Counted from the first letter of the stretch, positions 54,097 through 62,696 are shown. The stretch is 64,000 nt of DNA from CAIYOL01 sp964494805 (GCA_964494805.1 CAZBST010000002.1:288237-352236), one strand, 5' to 3'. Translations and numbers: made by a program. The notes: generated by a model from the sequence alone, not told the origin.

Positions 54097-54705
54097 TTAT
54101 TTTTTCTTTCTTTCAGTTGCAATAGATAATACATTTTCTATTATTTTTCCGCCTGCAGGCGTTAAAATACTTTCCGGATGAAACTGCACGCCGAATATCG
54201 GCAGTTTCTTATGCTCGATTCCCATAACAATCCCCTCAAACTCCGCCGTTTGCTCAAGGCACTCCGGCAGTTCCGTCGTATAGCAGCAAAGACTATGATA
54301 TCGCCCTGCCTGCAGCGGATTTTCCACGCCGGCAAATATCCCTTTGCCATTGTGTGTTATTCGCGAGGGCTTGCCGTGCATCGGCAGCGGGGCGTGACCG
54401 ATTTCCCCGCCGAAATACTGCGCAATCACCTGATGACCTAAGCAGACGCCAAATATGGATAATTTGTCCTTGAAATAATCTATCACAGCCAGTGAAACAC
54501 CAGCCGTGTCCGGCGTACCCGGCCCGGGCGATATCACAAGAAGATCAGGATTAAATTCATCAGCGACTCGTTTAATTTCTTCTAGTTCAGTATCTGCCCG
54601 ATAAACCTTCGCATCGCAATCGCGCTTGCAGAAATCGTCGACCAGATTATATGTGAACGAATCGAAGTTATCGATAAATAAAACTTTTCTCTTTTTTTCT
54701 GCCAT
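54097..54705 (-). CDS. trpG: Anthranilate synthase glutamine amidotransferase component
   Basis: A 202-residue class I amidotransferase supplying ammonia to TrpE. LFIDNFDSFTYNLVD is the start, GPGTPD the oxyanion region, IFGVCLGHQVIAQYFGG holds the nucleophile Cys, and FGVQFHPESILTPAG the His/Glu pair. I begin at ATG 54705, 7 bp after trpE; upstream in-frame codons overlap trpE and look non-native. The similar PabA role cannot be excluded, but the operon context favours TrpG. Confidence 0.96.
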   Translation of the reverse strand: MAEKKRKVLFIDNFDSFTYNLVDDFCKRDCDAKVYRADTELEEIKRVADEFNPDLLVISPGPGTPDTAGVSLAVIDYFKDKLSIFGVCLGHQVIAQYFGGEIGHAPLPMHGKPSRITHNGKGIFAGVENPLQAGRYHSLCCYTTELPECLEQTAEFEGIVMGIEHKKLPIFGVQFHPESILTPAGGKIIENVLSIATERKKK

Positions 54706-54712
54706 AAATTTT

Positions 54713-56308
54713 TTACTTCCCGTAAATAGCACGCAGGCACGAATTTGCTTTGTGCTCCGTCTCTTCGAATTCAGTCTTGGGGACACTATCATATACAATA
54801 CCGGCGCCGGCCCGAATATAAGCCGTGTGGTCTTTGACCTGTAAGCTTCTTATCGTGATACAGCTATCGAATTGGCCGTCCACCGTCAGATAGCAAACCG
54901 CCCCGCCGTAGTACCCGCGTTTGGTTCTCTCTAACTGGCGAATTATTTTCATCGCCTCAATCTTCGGCGCACCAGTAAGCGTCCCCATATTCATCGTCGC
55001 AAGATACGCACTTAGCGCATCGAGACCTTTTGCCAGCGTCCCCTTGACATTACTTACTAAATGCTGCACCGAAGAGTATTTTTCTGCTATCAAAAGCTCC
55101 GTAACAATTCTGCTGCCCGGCTCAGCCACCCTCGCAATATCGTTTCGTGCCAAATCGACCAGCATTATATGCTCAGCCAGCTCTTTATGGTCGAGTTTCA
55201 GTTCCGCCTCATATCTGAAATCGGTATCCACATCGATTTTATCTCCGACCCTGCCGCGCGGCTTTGTGCCTGCTATCGGCCGAATCTCTACGACACGCTT
55301 CTCGCCCCCGCTGACGCGCAGATTAAGTTCCGGACTGGACCCTATCAATATCGTCCCCGGCGTATTTAGATAAAACATATACGGCGAAGGATTCAGCTTT
55401 CTCAGACGCTTATAAACATCCAACGGCTCATCGGGACACGGTTCTATCTTCGTCCTGCTCAAAACCACCTGGAAAATGTCGCCGTCAATAATATGCTGCT
55501 TGGCGTCACGAACCATTTTCTCGTATGCTTTTTGGTCGGTATCGGTTGAAGTAGCAACAAGTTGCCCTGTATATTTTTGTCCCTTCGGTATATCTGTTTT
55601 GGCGATGTTGAAATAGTATTCGAAGCACTCCTGTGCCTCAGCAATTGCGGCTTCACGGTCGCCGTCGCTTATTACGCAGTTGACGATAATGTAACCCTTG
55701 TTGTGCCTGTGGTCGCACAGAAAGATATTGTCGGCAAAGTACAGCTCATAATCGGGATTACCGAGCAAATCATTTCCGCTCGCAGGGAGTTTTTCAAACT
55801 GGTCTATAAAATCGTAGCTTATAGCTCCGAGCAAGCCGCAGGTTACGCGGAACGGCTTACTTGCTAAGCTGAAACTGAAAGCGACCGCCCGCAGCACATC
55901 CATCTGGTTTGTGCTTTGCAGCCGTGATTGCTCATCTATTACTTTCTCGACCTGTTTAATTCGACCGCTAATCGCCTCCGCCCCGAATTCTACCGCTTCG
56001 CAGAAATCAAAGCTTTTTTGCCTATTGGCGAACAAATACTCTATCATCCGCCTGCCGGTGCTACTCAACGCCTTGATGGTAAAATCAGCTCCAGTTCCGG
56101 TAAGGTAAAGCGCCGGCTTAGCCGTGCCGAAGCTCAGTGCATTTTCCGCCAGGTAGTCGCTTGCTTCGAACAGGGCACAATTTTTACTCCGCCCGTAGTC
56201 ACTTAGCCTGGCAAAGAAATCTACCGGCTCGTCAATATCAATTTCCTTGACTATCGGCACGATTTGTCCCGCCTTGGCGTCGGCTATTATTCCTCTGTAA
56301 TCATCCAT
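54713..56308 (-). CDS. trpE: Anthranilate synthase component I
   Basis: A 531-residue chorismate-using enzyme. The N-terminal region carries the tryptophan-binding LFEASDYL-type segment (residues about 47-54, a variant of LLES). The catalytic region has DIFQVVLSRTKIEP, NPSPYMFYLNTPGTILIGSS, RPIAGTKPRGR, EHIMLVDLARNDIARV, and GTLTGAPKIEAMKIIRQLE. First structural gene of the trp operon; translation follows the attenuator at 56361-56459, whose U-tract lies about 50 bp before this start. Confidence 0.97.
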   Translation of the reverse strand: MDDYRGIIADAKAGQIVPIVKEIDIDEPVDFFARLSDYGRSKNCALFEASDYLAENALSFGTAKPALYLTGTGADFTIKALSSTGRRMIEYLFANRQKSFDFCEAVEFGAEAISGRIKQVEKVIDEQSRLQSTNQMDVLRAVAFSFSLASKPFRVTCGLLGAISYDFIDQFEKLPASGNDLLGNPDYELYFADNIFLCDHRHNKGYIIVNCVISDGDREAAIAEAQECFEYYFNIAKTDIPKGQKYTGQLVATSTDTDQKAYEKMVRDAKQHIIDGDIFQVVLSRTKIEPCPDEPLDVYKRLRKLNPSPYMFYLNTPGTILIGSSPELNLRVSGGEKRVVEIRPIAGTKPRGRVGDKIDVDTDFRYEAELKLDHKELAEHIMLVDLARNDIARVAEPGSRIVTELLIAEKYSSVQHLVSNVKGTLAKGLDALSAYLATMNMGTLTGAPKIEAMKIIRQLERTKRGYYGGAVCYLTVDGQFDSCITIRSLQVKDHTAYIRAGAGIVYDSVPKTEFEETEHKANSCLRAIYGK

Positions 56309-56360
56309 ACTTTTGACCTTTTAACACATTTTTTAACCGTAAATCCTCACAAATACAAAC

Positions 56361-56459
56361 AAAAAAAGCGGCCTGTTTTTCCAACAGGCCGCCTTCTTAA
56401 TAAATCTAAATAATTTTTTACAGCAAATTACCGCCGCCTGCCGGACTTACTCCGCAGGC
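56361..56459 (-). promoter_or_regulatory. Ribosome-mediated trp attenuator
   Basis: On the minus strand, segment 1 GCCTGCGGA (56459-56451) can pair with segment 2 TCCGGCAGGC (56445-56436). Segment 2 can alternatively pair over 10 bases with segment 3 GCCTGTTGGA (56389-56380, two G-T pairs). Segments 3 and 4 form a perfect 10-bp terminator stem, GCGGCCTGTT (56392-56383) with AACAGGCCGC (56377-56368), followed by seven T (56367-56361). Segment 1 begins right at the Trp codons of the leader peptide. A ribosome stalled there frees segment 2 to form the antiterminator, the classic trp mechanism. Confidence 0.93.
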
Positions 56460-56497
56460 CACCACCAACCAAACAAATTCTTTCGGTTAATCTGCAT
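56447..56497 (-). CDS. trpL: trp leader peptide with three tandem Trp codons
   Basis: A 16-codon frame, MQINRKNLFGWWWPAE then TAA. Three consecutive TGG codons precede the stop, which falls in the loop of the 1:2 hairpin, as in enterobacterial trpL. A promoter (56507-56535) places the likely transcript start only about 3-4 bases before the ATG, so it may be translated without a leader. A TTG at codon 8 is an alternative start that keeps the Trp run. Too short to judge by composition; the arrangement with the attenuator is decisive. Confidence 0.9.
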   Translation of the reverse strand: MQINRKNLFGWWWPAE

Positions 56498-56506
56498 TAT
56501 TATATT

Positions 56507-56535
56507 AGTTTACCACATCCAGCCGTTTTTGTCAA
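56507..56535 (-). promoter_or_regulatory. trp operon promoter
   Basis: On the minus strand TTGACA (56535-56530), a 17-bp spacer and TAAACT (56512-56507) give a near-consensus sigma-70 promoter immediately upstream of the leader peptide. No repressor palindrome of the TrpR type is evident, so attenuation may be the main control. Confidence 0.8.
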
Positions 56536-56566
56536 TACCGAATCCCAAAGAAAATATTTTCACCTG

Positions 56567-56595
56567 TTGACAACGTCTCCTGTTTTGCCTAATAT
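56567..56595 (+). promoter_or_regulatory. kdsB-pyrG promoter
   Basis: TTGACA (56567-56572), a 17-bp spacer and TAATAT (56590-56595) form a strong sigma-70 promoter 48 bp upstream of kdsB, divergent from the trp promoter. Confidence 0.8.
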
Positions 56596-56643
56596 ACTTT
56601 GGCAGTGGTTTTTTATAGGTCCCGCTGCCGGGAAGGTTTTCCT

Positions 56644-57420
56644 GTGAAAGTTTTAGCTTGTATACCTGCTCGTTACGGCTCTACCAGATTCCCCGCTAAA
56701 GTTCTCGCCAAAGATACAGGCAAATTCCTAATCCAGCATACTTACGAATGTGCCTGCCTCGCCAAACTGCCGGAAAAGGTAATTATCGCCGCCGACGATG
56801 AAAGAGTTGTTGCCGCGGCCCAATACTTCGGAGCCGTCTGTATTATGACCAGCCCTGATTGCCCCAGCGGCACCGACCGCATCGCCGAAGCCGTTGCCGA
56901 TATCGACGTCGATATTGTTGTCAATATCCAGGCCGACGAACCGGAAATAGACCCCGCCAACATCGACAAAGTCGCCCAGCTTTTAATTGATAACCCCGAT
57001 GCACCAATGGCTACACTCGCCGCTGATTTTCAAAACGCCGCCCAAATCTCCGACCCCAACATTGTAAAAGTCGTCGTTACAAGTATCGAGGTCCAAAGGG
57101 CCATCTACTTCTCACGCTCGGCAATCCCTTATGACAGAAACAAATCCGGCGTAGGAAACGTTAAAAACTATCTCCGTCATCTCGGTATTTACGCATATCG
57201 TAAGGATTTTCTGCTGAAAATTACAAAGCTGCCGCAGACGCCGCTCGAAAAAGTCGAAAAACTCGAACAACTGCGTGCAATTGAGAACGGTTTCGGCATA
57301 TTGGTCGCCAAGGTAAAACACACCTGCGACGGCATCGATACACCACAGCAGTACGCGGAATTCGTTAAAAGATACAAGAAAACCACAGAGCAGCTTAAAA
57401 TAAAAAAGGGAAACCTATGA
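56644..57420 (+). CDS. kdsB: 3-deoxy-manno-octulosonate cytidylyltransferase
   Basis: A 258-residue enzyme activating Kdo with CTP to CMP-Kdo for lipopolysaccharide. ACIPARYGSTRFPAKVLA is the nucleotide-binding start; CPSGTDRIAEAV and VVNIQADEPEIDP are family signatures, and RHLGIYAYRKDFL lies in the C-terminal part. GTG 56644 is chosen because GGGAAGG lies 8 bp upstream and homologs begin there. Its stop overlaps the start of pyrG (ATGA), coupling it to the enzyme that makes its CTP. It implies a Gram-negative outer membrane with Kdo. Confidence 0.96.
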   Translation: MKVLACIPARYGSTRFPAKVLAKDTGKFLIQHTYECACLAKLPEKVIIAADDERVVAAAQYFGAVCIMTSPDCPSGTDRIAEAVADIDVDIVVNIQADEPEIDPANIDKVAQLLIDNPDAPMATLAADFQNAAQISDPNIVKVVVTSIEVQRAIYFSRSAIPYDRNKSGVGNVKNYLRHLGIYAYRKDFLLKITKLPQTPLEKVEKLEQLRAIENGFGILVAKVKHTCDGIDTPQQYAEFVKRYKKTTEQLKIKKGNL

Positions 57421-59189
57421 AAGATAAAGATTTATTGGCCTCCGTCGGCGATGTTTCAGTGGATAGCGAGTTTTTCTCACCTCTTCCGCCCGGCTACAAA
57501 AAGGGAAAGACCCGCTATGTCTTTGTTATGGGCACTGTAATGAGCGGTTTAGGCAAAGGAATTTTCTCGTCGTGCTTAGCCAAGCTTATGCAGGATAAAG
57601 GCCTCAAAGTTACTCCCATCAAGCTTGAAGGTTACCTGAACATCGACTCCGGCACGCTCAATCCTTTCCGTCACGGCGAGGTCTTCGTCCTCGACGACGG
57701 TATGGAATGCGATATGGACCTCGGCACTTACGAAAGAATGCTCGACCAGAACCTCTCCAAAGCAAACTTCTGCACATCAGGCCAAATCTTCAATGATGTT
57801 CTCAGCAAGGAACGCCACGGCGACTACCTCGGCAGAGACGTCCAGATGATTCCCCACGTCACCGGCGAAGTCAAACTCCGCCTTCGCAACCTTGCTGCCC
57901 AAACTGACGCCGATATAGTCTTCGTCGAAATCGGCGGCACCGTCGGCGATTTGGAAAATGCCTATTACATCGAAGCGATGCGTGAACTGGCCTATGAAGA
58001 AGGCCCCTGCAGCTCCTGCTTCGTTGCTTTAACTTATATTTTGGAGCCGCCAACCCTCGGCGAACAAAAATCAAAGGCCGCCCAGCTCGGCATAAAACAG
58101 CTTATGCAGCTCGGTATTCAGCCCGACATCATCGCCTGCAGAGCTGCCCATCCCGTTACCGAAAAAGCCCGACAGAAAATCAGCGTCTATAGCAATGTCC
58201 CTCTTGAAAGGGTGGTCAGTCTCCCCGATTCTGCCAGCATTTACACGATACCAGCGATGCTCAGAGATGCTGGTCTTGATTTTCAGGTCCTGCGCCTCTT
58301 AAAAATAGAGGATAGAATCAACCTCCGCCACGAACGCAAGGCCTGGGCCAAATGGTGCGATTTCACCGACAAGATAGACTCCATAAATCGCGAAATAATC
58401 ATCGGCGTCACCGGGAAATACACCGCCGTCCGCGACAGTTACGCCTCCATCATCAATGCCCTTGAGCACGCCGGCATTGCGCTCGGCTGTAAGACAGAAA
58501 TAAAATGGATTGAAACAACCAACATCACCGACGACAATTCAGCCGGCCGTCTCGCCGGCGTCGACGGTATTATTGTCCCCGGCGGGTTCGGCACGCGAGG
58601 TGCGGAAGGAAAAATCGCATGTATAAAATTCGCCAGAGAAAATAATCTCTCCTTTCTCGGTCTGTGCTTCGGATTTCAAATGGCCGTTATAGAATTTGCC
58701 CGAAACGTCTGTGGACTTGAAAAGGCCAACTCTACGGAAATTCAGCCCGATTGTCCCGAGCCGGTGATCGACATTTTGCCAGAGCAGAAAAAAATCGAAG
58801 AGCTCGGCGGTAATATGCGTCTCGGCGGCAGGGACATAGAATTAAAACCAAATACCATTGCATTGAATCTCTTCGGCCAAGCTGCCTCTGTCAGGATGCG
58901 ATTCAGGCATCGTTACGAAGTTGACCCACGTTATATCGAACAACTGGAAAAGGCTGGCCTGGTCTTTTCCGGAAAAGCCCCAAATCAACCCATTATGCAA
59001 ATACTCGAAATTCCCTCACACCCTTTCTTTATGGCTACTCAGGCCCATCCCTGCCTAACTTCGCGCCCACTAAGACCCCACCCTATGTTTGTGGGACTTG
59101 TCGCCGCAGCGATGCAAAAACGCCACCCCAATGAAAAATTGTCCGATTGTATAAAAGCCGCACAAACTGTATGTGTTCGAGATAGCTAA
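57417..59189 (+). CDS. pyrG: CTP synthase
   Basis: A 590-residue enzyme making CTP from UTP. The N-terminal synthetase has VFVMGTVMSGLGKGIFSSCL, KLEGYLNIDSGTLNPFRHGE and VEIGGTVGDLE. The C-terminal glutamine amidotransferase has GIIVPGGFGTRG and nucleophile Cys417 in FLGLCFGFQMAV; the His-Glu pair expected late in the domain appears divergent (QAHPCLTSRPLRPHPMFVG). The extra N-terminal 25 residues and loops make it slightly longer than usual (about 545). The first residues after the start codon overlap kdsB. Confidence 0.96.
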   Translation: MKDKDLLASVGDVSVDSEFFSPLPPGYKKGKTRYVFVMGTVMSGLGKGIFSSCLAKLMQDKGLKVTPIKLEGYLNIDSGTLNPFRHGEVFVLDDGMECDMDLGTYERMLDQNLSKANFCTSGQIFNDVLSKERHGDYLGRDVQMIPHVTGEVKLRLRNLAAQTDADIVFVEIGGTVGDLENAYYIEAMRELAYEEGPCSSCFVALTYILEPPTLGEQKSKAAQLGIKQLMQLGIQPDIIACRAAHPVTEKARQKISVYSNVPLERVVSLPDSASIYTIPAMLRDAGLDFQVLRLLKIEDRINLRHERKAWAKWCDFTDKIDSINREIIIGVTGKYTAVRDSYASIINALEHAGIALGCKTEIKWIETTNITDDNSAGRLAGVDGIIVPGGFGTRGAEGKIACIKFARENNLSFLGLCFGFQMAVIEFARNVCGLEKANSTEIQPDCPEPVIDILPEQKKIEELGGNMRLGGRDIELKPNTIALNLFGQAASVRMRFRHRYEVDPRYIEQLEKAGLVFSGKAPNQPIMQILEIPSHPFFMATQAHPCLTSRPLRPHPMFVGLVAAAMQKRHPNEKLSDCIKAAQTVCVRDS

Positions 59190-59194
59190 TCCCT

Positions 59195-60067
59195 CTATGC
59201 AAAAAGTACTTTCAGTTTTTCTTTATCAGCCGGCTTGATTTGACTCTGGTCTGTCCACACAGCCAAATCCAGACTTTTCCTGCACGAACAATCCTCACAA
59301 ACAAGCTCGCTTCCGCTTTGTAGAACTGCCTTGATAAGTTCCAGACAGTTCTTTGTCGCCGTTTGCAGATTTGCGATAATCTCTTTAAGAAGCGTTTGCT
59401 TGTCTCTTTGTTTTTTATGTGGTCGCCAGCAGTCATAATCGCTCGGCAGCGCAATCAAAGCATAGCAGATTTGTGCTTCTCTGGCCAACTTCGCCTCCGG
59501 CATCGCCGTCATACCAATCAAATCTCCGCCCCACTTCCGGTGCATCAGCGATTCAGCCCGTGTGGAAAATTGCGGCCCCTCCATACATATATACGTCCCG
59601 CTCGAATGTGTTTTTATATCGATTGTCTCCGCCGCCTCGCAAAGCAGCTTCCGAACCCGCCTGCAGACCGGCTCACTCATCTCGCAGTGCACCGCTCCGA
59701 ACCCGCCGAAAAAACTGTTCTGCCTTTTGAACGTCTTGTCGATGAACTGGTCGACAATCACCAAATCACCCGGCGCAATCTCCTTGCGGAGCGAACCCAC
59801 AGCTCCGCTTGATATCACCGTATGAACGCCAAGCTTCTTTAATGCGAAGATATTGGCTGCAAACGGCACCTCGCCCGGTGAAAGTTTATGCCCCTTGCCG
59901 TGCCGATTGAGAAATGCGACCGCTCTGTCACCGAATCTGCCGATTAAAACAGCTTCACTTGGCTTGCCAAAAGGCGTGTCAGCATCGTGAAGTTCCGCAT
60001 CAGTTATATGTTCAGCCAAAGCATCACCTAGCCCTGTGCCGCCTATTATGCCTATTAACTCTTCTGC
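59195..60067 (-). CDS. MTA/purine nucleoside phosphorylase (MtnP-like)
   Basis: A 290-residue family 2 phosphorylase. IGIIGGTGLGD is the phosphate-binding start, FLNRHGKGHKLSPGEVPFAA the substrate region, SSGAVGSLRKEIAPGDLVIV follows, and GTYICMEGPQFSTRAESLM plus GMTAMPEAKLAREAQICYA are typical of methylthioadenosine phosphorylase. It probably cleaves the methylthioadenosine left from SAM use, but specificity among MTA, inosine and guanosine is not certain. A C-terminal Cys-containing tail (ELVCEDCSCRKSLD) is unusual. AAGGAGAT precedes ATG 60067. It ends 5 bp from pyrG, tail to tail. Confidence 0.9.
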   Translation of the reverse strand, partial: AEELIGIIGGTGLGDALAEHITDAELHDADTPFGKPSEAVLIGRFGDRAVAFLNRHGKGHKLSPGEVPFAANIFALKKLGVHTVISSGAVGSLRKEIAPGDLVIVDQFIDKTFKRQNSFFGGFGAVHCEMSEPVCRRVRKLLCEAAETIDIKTHSSGTYICMEGPQFSTRAESLMHRKWGGDLIGMTAMPEAKLAREAQICYALIALPSDYDCWRPHKKQRDKQTLLKEIIANLQTATKNCLELIKAVLQSGSELVCEDCSCRKSLDLAVWTDQSQIKPADKEKLKVLFA

Positions 60068-60173
60068 CATTCTTTTATCTCCTTGTATTAACGGCAATTA
60101 TAATAACGCCTTTGCCCTTTGTTCACAATTATTTTGTGGCTTATACAGCCGGATTTTGATATAATTAAGCACT

Positions 60174-61199
60174 ATGGGTTTAGCAGAGGAAATAAAGCAA
60201 AAAGCCTTTCAATTGGGTTTTGACCTGGCTGGCATAACGGACGCCTCACCGCTGAATAGCGAGCAGTTCAAACTGTTAACCGACTGGCTCGCCTTCGGCT
60301 ATGCAGGCCGAATGGACTATATGCAGGATAACCTCGATAAACGCACAAACCCAGTCAAACTGTTAAAAAACGCCCGCTCGATAATTTGCCTCGGCTTAAA
60401 CTACAACCCACCCCCTTCTGGCTTGTCCTCGCAAGCCGGCCTCAGCCAAGCGAAGCAACCTCAACCCGACGATGCCCCGATGGGTACAATAGCAAACTAC
60501 GCTCAATATGAAGACTATCACCCCTTTATAAAAAAGCAGTTGCGAAAACTAACTGACTTTATTGCCTCCATCGCCGGCACCGGCTTTAGCTTCAGAATTT
60601 GCGTTGACTCAGCTCCACTGGCCGAAAGGGCTCTTGCCGCACGTGCGGGCCTCGGCTTCATCGGTAAAAATCGTATGCTTATAAATCCCAAGCTCGGCCC
60701 GCAGATACTCCTCGCTGAAATAGTAACAAGTCTCGAACTGCAGCCCGATGAGCCGATTAAAACTTCCTGCTCGAACTGCGACAAGTGCTTAAACGCCTGC
60801 CCCACAGGCGCCCTCAGACCTGATGGCCACTTTGACGCCAATAAGTGTATCAGCTATTTGACAATAGAATACAAAGACGACTTCCCGCCCGAGCTGGCCC
60901 CAAAGATTGGCGCTTGTCTCTTTGGCTGTGATGAATGTGTTCTTGCCTGTCCCCATCACGCCGAGGCACTAGTATGCAAAAACAAGCAGTTCAAGTTCTA
61001 TAATGATAGGGCCAAACTTAATCTGAACGAAATCCTGAATATGAGCGAAGATGATTTCCAGGCCAGATTCGCCGACTCAGCTTTTATACGTTTAGGCCTC
61101 GACCTCTTAAAAAGAAACGCCCAAACCTGCCTCGATAACCTCCACCCATCGCGGCGCAAATCCAAGAAATCCTTTATTCGGAACCAATCTTCCACTTAA
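60174..61199 (+). CDS. queG: Epoxyqueuosine reductase QueG
   Basis: A 341-residue cobalamin- and Fe-S-dependent enzyme for the last step of queuosine synthesis in tRNA. The N-terminal half has GYAGRMDYMQ and RSIICLGLNYNP; the middle has RICVDSAPLAERALAARAGL and GFIGKNRMLINPKLGPQILL. Two 4Fe-4S motifs follow, CSNCDKCLNACPTGAL (from about residue 199) and CLFGCDECVLACPHH (from about 248). The C-terminal HEAT-like extension of longer homologs is short here. Divergent from the phosphorylase gene; the ribosome site is weak. Confidence 0.95.
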   Translation: MGLAEEIKQKAFQLGFDLAGITDASPLNSEQFKLLTDWLAFGYAGRMDYMQDNLDKRTNPVKLLKNARSIICLGLNYNPPPSGLSSQAGLSQAKQPQPDDAPMGTIANYAQYEDYHPFIKKQLRKLTDFIASIAGTGFSFRICVDSAPLAERALAARAGLGFIGKNRMLINPKLGPQILLAEIVTSLELQPDEPIKTSCSNCDKCLNACPTGALRPDGHFDANKCISYLTIEYKDDFPPELAPKIGACLFGCDECVLACPHHAEALVCKNKQFKFYNDRAKLNLNEILNMSEDDFQARFADSAFIRLGLDLLKRNAQTCLDNLHPSRRKSKKSFIRNQSST

Positions 61200-61356
61200 C
61201 CAACTATCATTCCCCACCCGGAAAACGCAGATTTTCAACTAAAAAACCCAAATCCGAAGATTTTCCCAAAATTTTTCAAAAAAAGTGTAACAAAACGCTG
61301 TTTCCCGGACATTTAACTATAAAAGCGTATTAGGCAGGGAAATCTATAATTAAAGC

Positions 61357-61380
61357 TGCCTTTGGCTGCGGCTAAAGGCA
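61357..61380 (+). promoter_or_regulatory. Leader hairpin of the first PEP-CTERM gene
   Basis: TGCCTTT (61357-61363) pairs with AAAGGCA (61374-61380) 18 bp before the ATG. The duplicated leader at 62523-62548 has TCGCCTTT/AAAGGCGA, with a T-A pair replaced by C-G, so pairing is kept while sequence changed. The upstream stretch 61200-61350 has no gene. Confidence 0.5.
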
Positions 61381-61398
61381 ACAGAGAAGGAGAAGAGT

Positions 61399-62520
61399 AT
61401 GAGAGAAAAAGCACATCTAAAGTCCATCATAATTCCAGCATTTTTGGCCTTCACGGCCCTGTCCGCCATCATGTCAAGCCGGGCATTTGGCGTAACCTAC
61501 AAAGCAATCGATTTGCACCCCAGCGGATTTAGTAACTCTCATGCTTACGGAGTCAGCGGCACCCAGCAGGTCGGTCGGGGTTACGGTCCGGCAACGGGCA
61601 GCAATTCCCATGCCTTGCTTTGGAACGGGACTGCAGCAAGCTGTATTGATTTGAACCCAGCCGAACTCTATGCGTCTGAAGCCCTCGGTACCAACGGTAC
61701 GCAACAGGTCGGTTTTGGTTGGAGTTTGGCCGCGCGGGACGAAATCCACGCCTTGCTCTGGAACGGCAGTGCCGCAAGCTGTACTGATTTGAACCCAGTC
61801 GGATTCTACGGGTCTGAAGCCTACGGTACCAACGGTACGCAACAGGTCGGCTGTGGTTGGAGTTTGGCCACAGGTGGAAACCCCCACGCTCTGCTCTGGA
61901 ATGGTAGTGCCGCAAGCTGTGTCGATTTGCACCCCGGAGTAGGAGTATTCGAACAATCTTATGCTCAATCAACCAACGGCACCCAGCAGGTCGGCTATGG
62001 TTATACAGGCCACGTGCATCACGCATTGCTTTGGAGCGGGACCGCCGCAAGTTATGTCGATTTGCACCCCAGCAGCGGATTTAGTAACTCTTATGCTTAC
62101 GGAGTCAGCGGCACGCAGCAGGTCGGCTATGGTTGGACAGGCAGCAATTACCACGCCTTGCTTTGGAATGGGACTGCAGAAAGTTGTGTTGATTTGACCC
62201 CCAGTGGATTCGATGAGTCTTCGGCCTACGGGACCAACGGCACTGAACAGGTCGGCAGGGGTTATGGCCCAGCAACGGGTGGCCAATATCACGCCTTGCT
62301 CTGGAATGGTAGTGCTGATAACTACATTGACCTGCATCAATTTCTGCCAACCGGGTTCGGTAGTTCCAGGGCTATGTCTATTGATGATTATGGTAACATT
62401 GTTGGCAGTGCAGATAATCATGCTTTCCTTTGGCAGCCCATCCCCGAACCCGCAACGCTTGCTCTACTTGGCTTGGGTACACTAATGCTTAAACGAAAAT
62501 TCGGAAAAATTTATAATTAA
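61399..62520 (+). CDS. PEP-CTERM protein with HAF-like repeats
   Basis: A 373-residue exported protein. The signal peptide is about residues 1-31 (IIIPAFLAFTALSAIMSS). Then come seven to eight repeats of about 45 residues built on HALLWNGTAASCVDLHP and GTNGTQQVGYGW, matching the extracellular HAF repeat type. The C-terminus is a PEP-CTERM sorting signal (IPEPATLALLGLGTLMLKRK): PEP motif, hydrophobic helix and basic end, cleaved by an exosortase encoded elsewhere. Repeats are very similar in DNA, implying recent tandem growth. Likely a surface or biofilm protein. AGAAGGAG precedes the ATG. Confidence 0.9.
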   Translation: MREKAHLKSIIIPAFLAFTALSAIMSSRAFGVTYKAIDLHPSGFSNSHAYGVSGTQQVGRGYGPATGSNSHALLWNGTAASCIDLNPAELYASEALGTNGTQQVGFGWSLAARDEIHALLWNGSAASCTDLNPVGFYGSEAYGTNGTQQVGCGWSLATGGNPHALLWNGSAASCVDLHPGVGVFEQSYAQSTNGTQQVGYGYTGHVHHALLWSGTAASYVDLHPSSGFSNSYAYGVSGTQQVGYGWTGSNYHALLWNGTAESCVDLTPSGFDESSAYGTNGTEQVGRGYGPATGGQYHALLWNGSADNYIDLHQFLPTGFGSSRAMSIDDYGNIVGSADNHAFLWQPIPEPATLALLGLGTLMLKRKFGKIYN

Positions 62521-62522
62521 AA

Positions 62523-62548
62523 TCGCCTTTGACGGGGGTAAAAGGCGA
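62523..62548 (+). promoter_or_regulatory. Leader hairpin, duplicated copy
   Basis: TCGCCTTT (62523-62530) and AAAGGCGA (62541-62548) form an 8-bp stem. It is preceded by TTTATAATTAA, as the copy at 61357 is preceded by CTATAATTAA. The duplication therefore includes the presumed promoter end, the hairpin, the ribosome site and the signal-peptide codons. Confidence 0.5.
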
Positions 62549-62559
62549 GAGAGAAGGAT

Positions 62560-62685
62560 ATGAGAGAGGAAACACATCTAAAGTCTATTGTAATTTCAGC
62601 ATTTTTGGCCTTCACGGCCCTGTCCGCCGCCACGACAAGCCAGGCTTTGGCAACCTATTGTTGCGAAAGAACTAACAATATATAG
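62560..62685 (+). pseudogene. Truncated signal-peptide copy of the PEP-CTERM gene
   Basis: A 41-codon frame, near-identical at first to the gene at 61399 (HLKSIVISAFLAFTALSAAT against HLKSIIIPAFLAFTALSAIM), then diverging to TYCCERTNNI and TAG. It keeps its own GAGAAGGA ribosome site. The stop codon overlaps the AGGAGGT ribosome site of the next gene, so reading it could couple translation to the following gene. Most simply a remnant of a duplicated gene. Confidence 0.7.
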
Positions 62686-62696
62686 GAGGTAGAAAA

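Noticed and set aside
54706..54798. A longer trpG with 31 extra N-terminal residues
   Set aside because: The extra codons overlap trpE and are unlike any TrpG start; ATG 54705 gives the normal family start.
56309..56500. A T-box or TRAP-type control of trp
   Set aside because: No T-box sequence or specifier stem and no spaced GAG/UAG triplets; the leader peptide with tandem Trp codons explains the structure fully.
61500..62340. A non-coding tandem repeat
   Set aside because: The near-identical units encode HAF-type protein repeats with no frame breaks, between a signal peptide and a PEP-CTERM tail.
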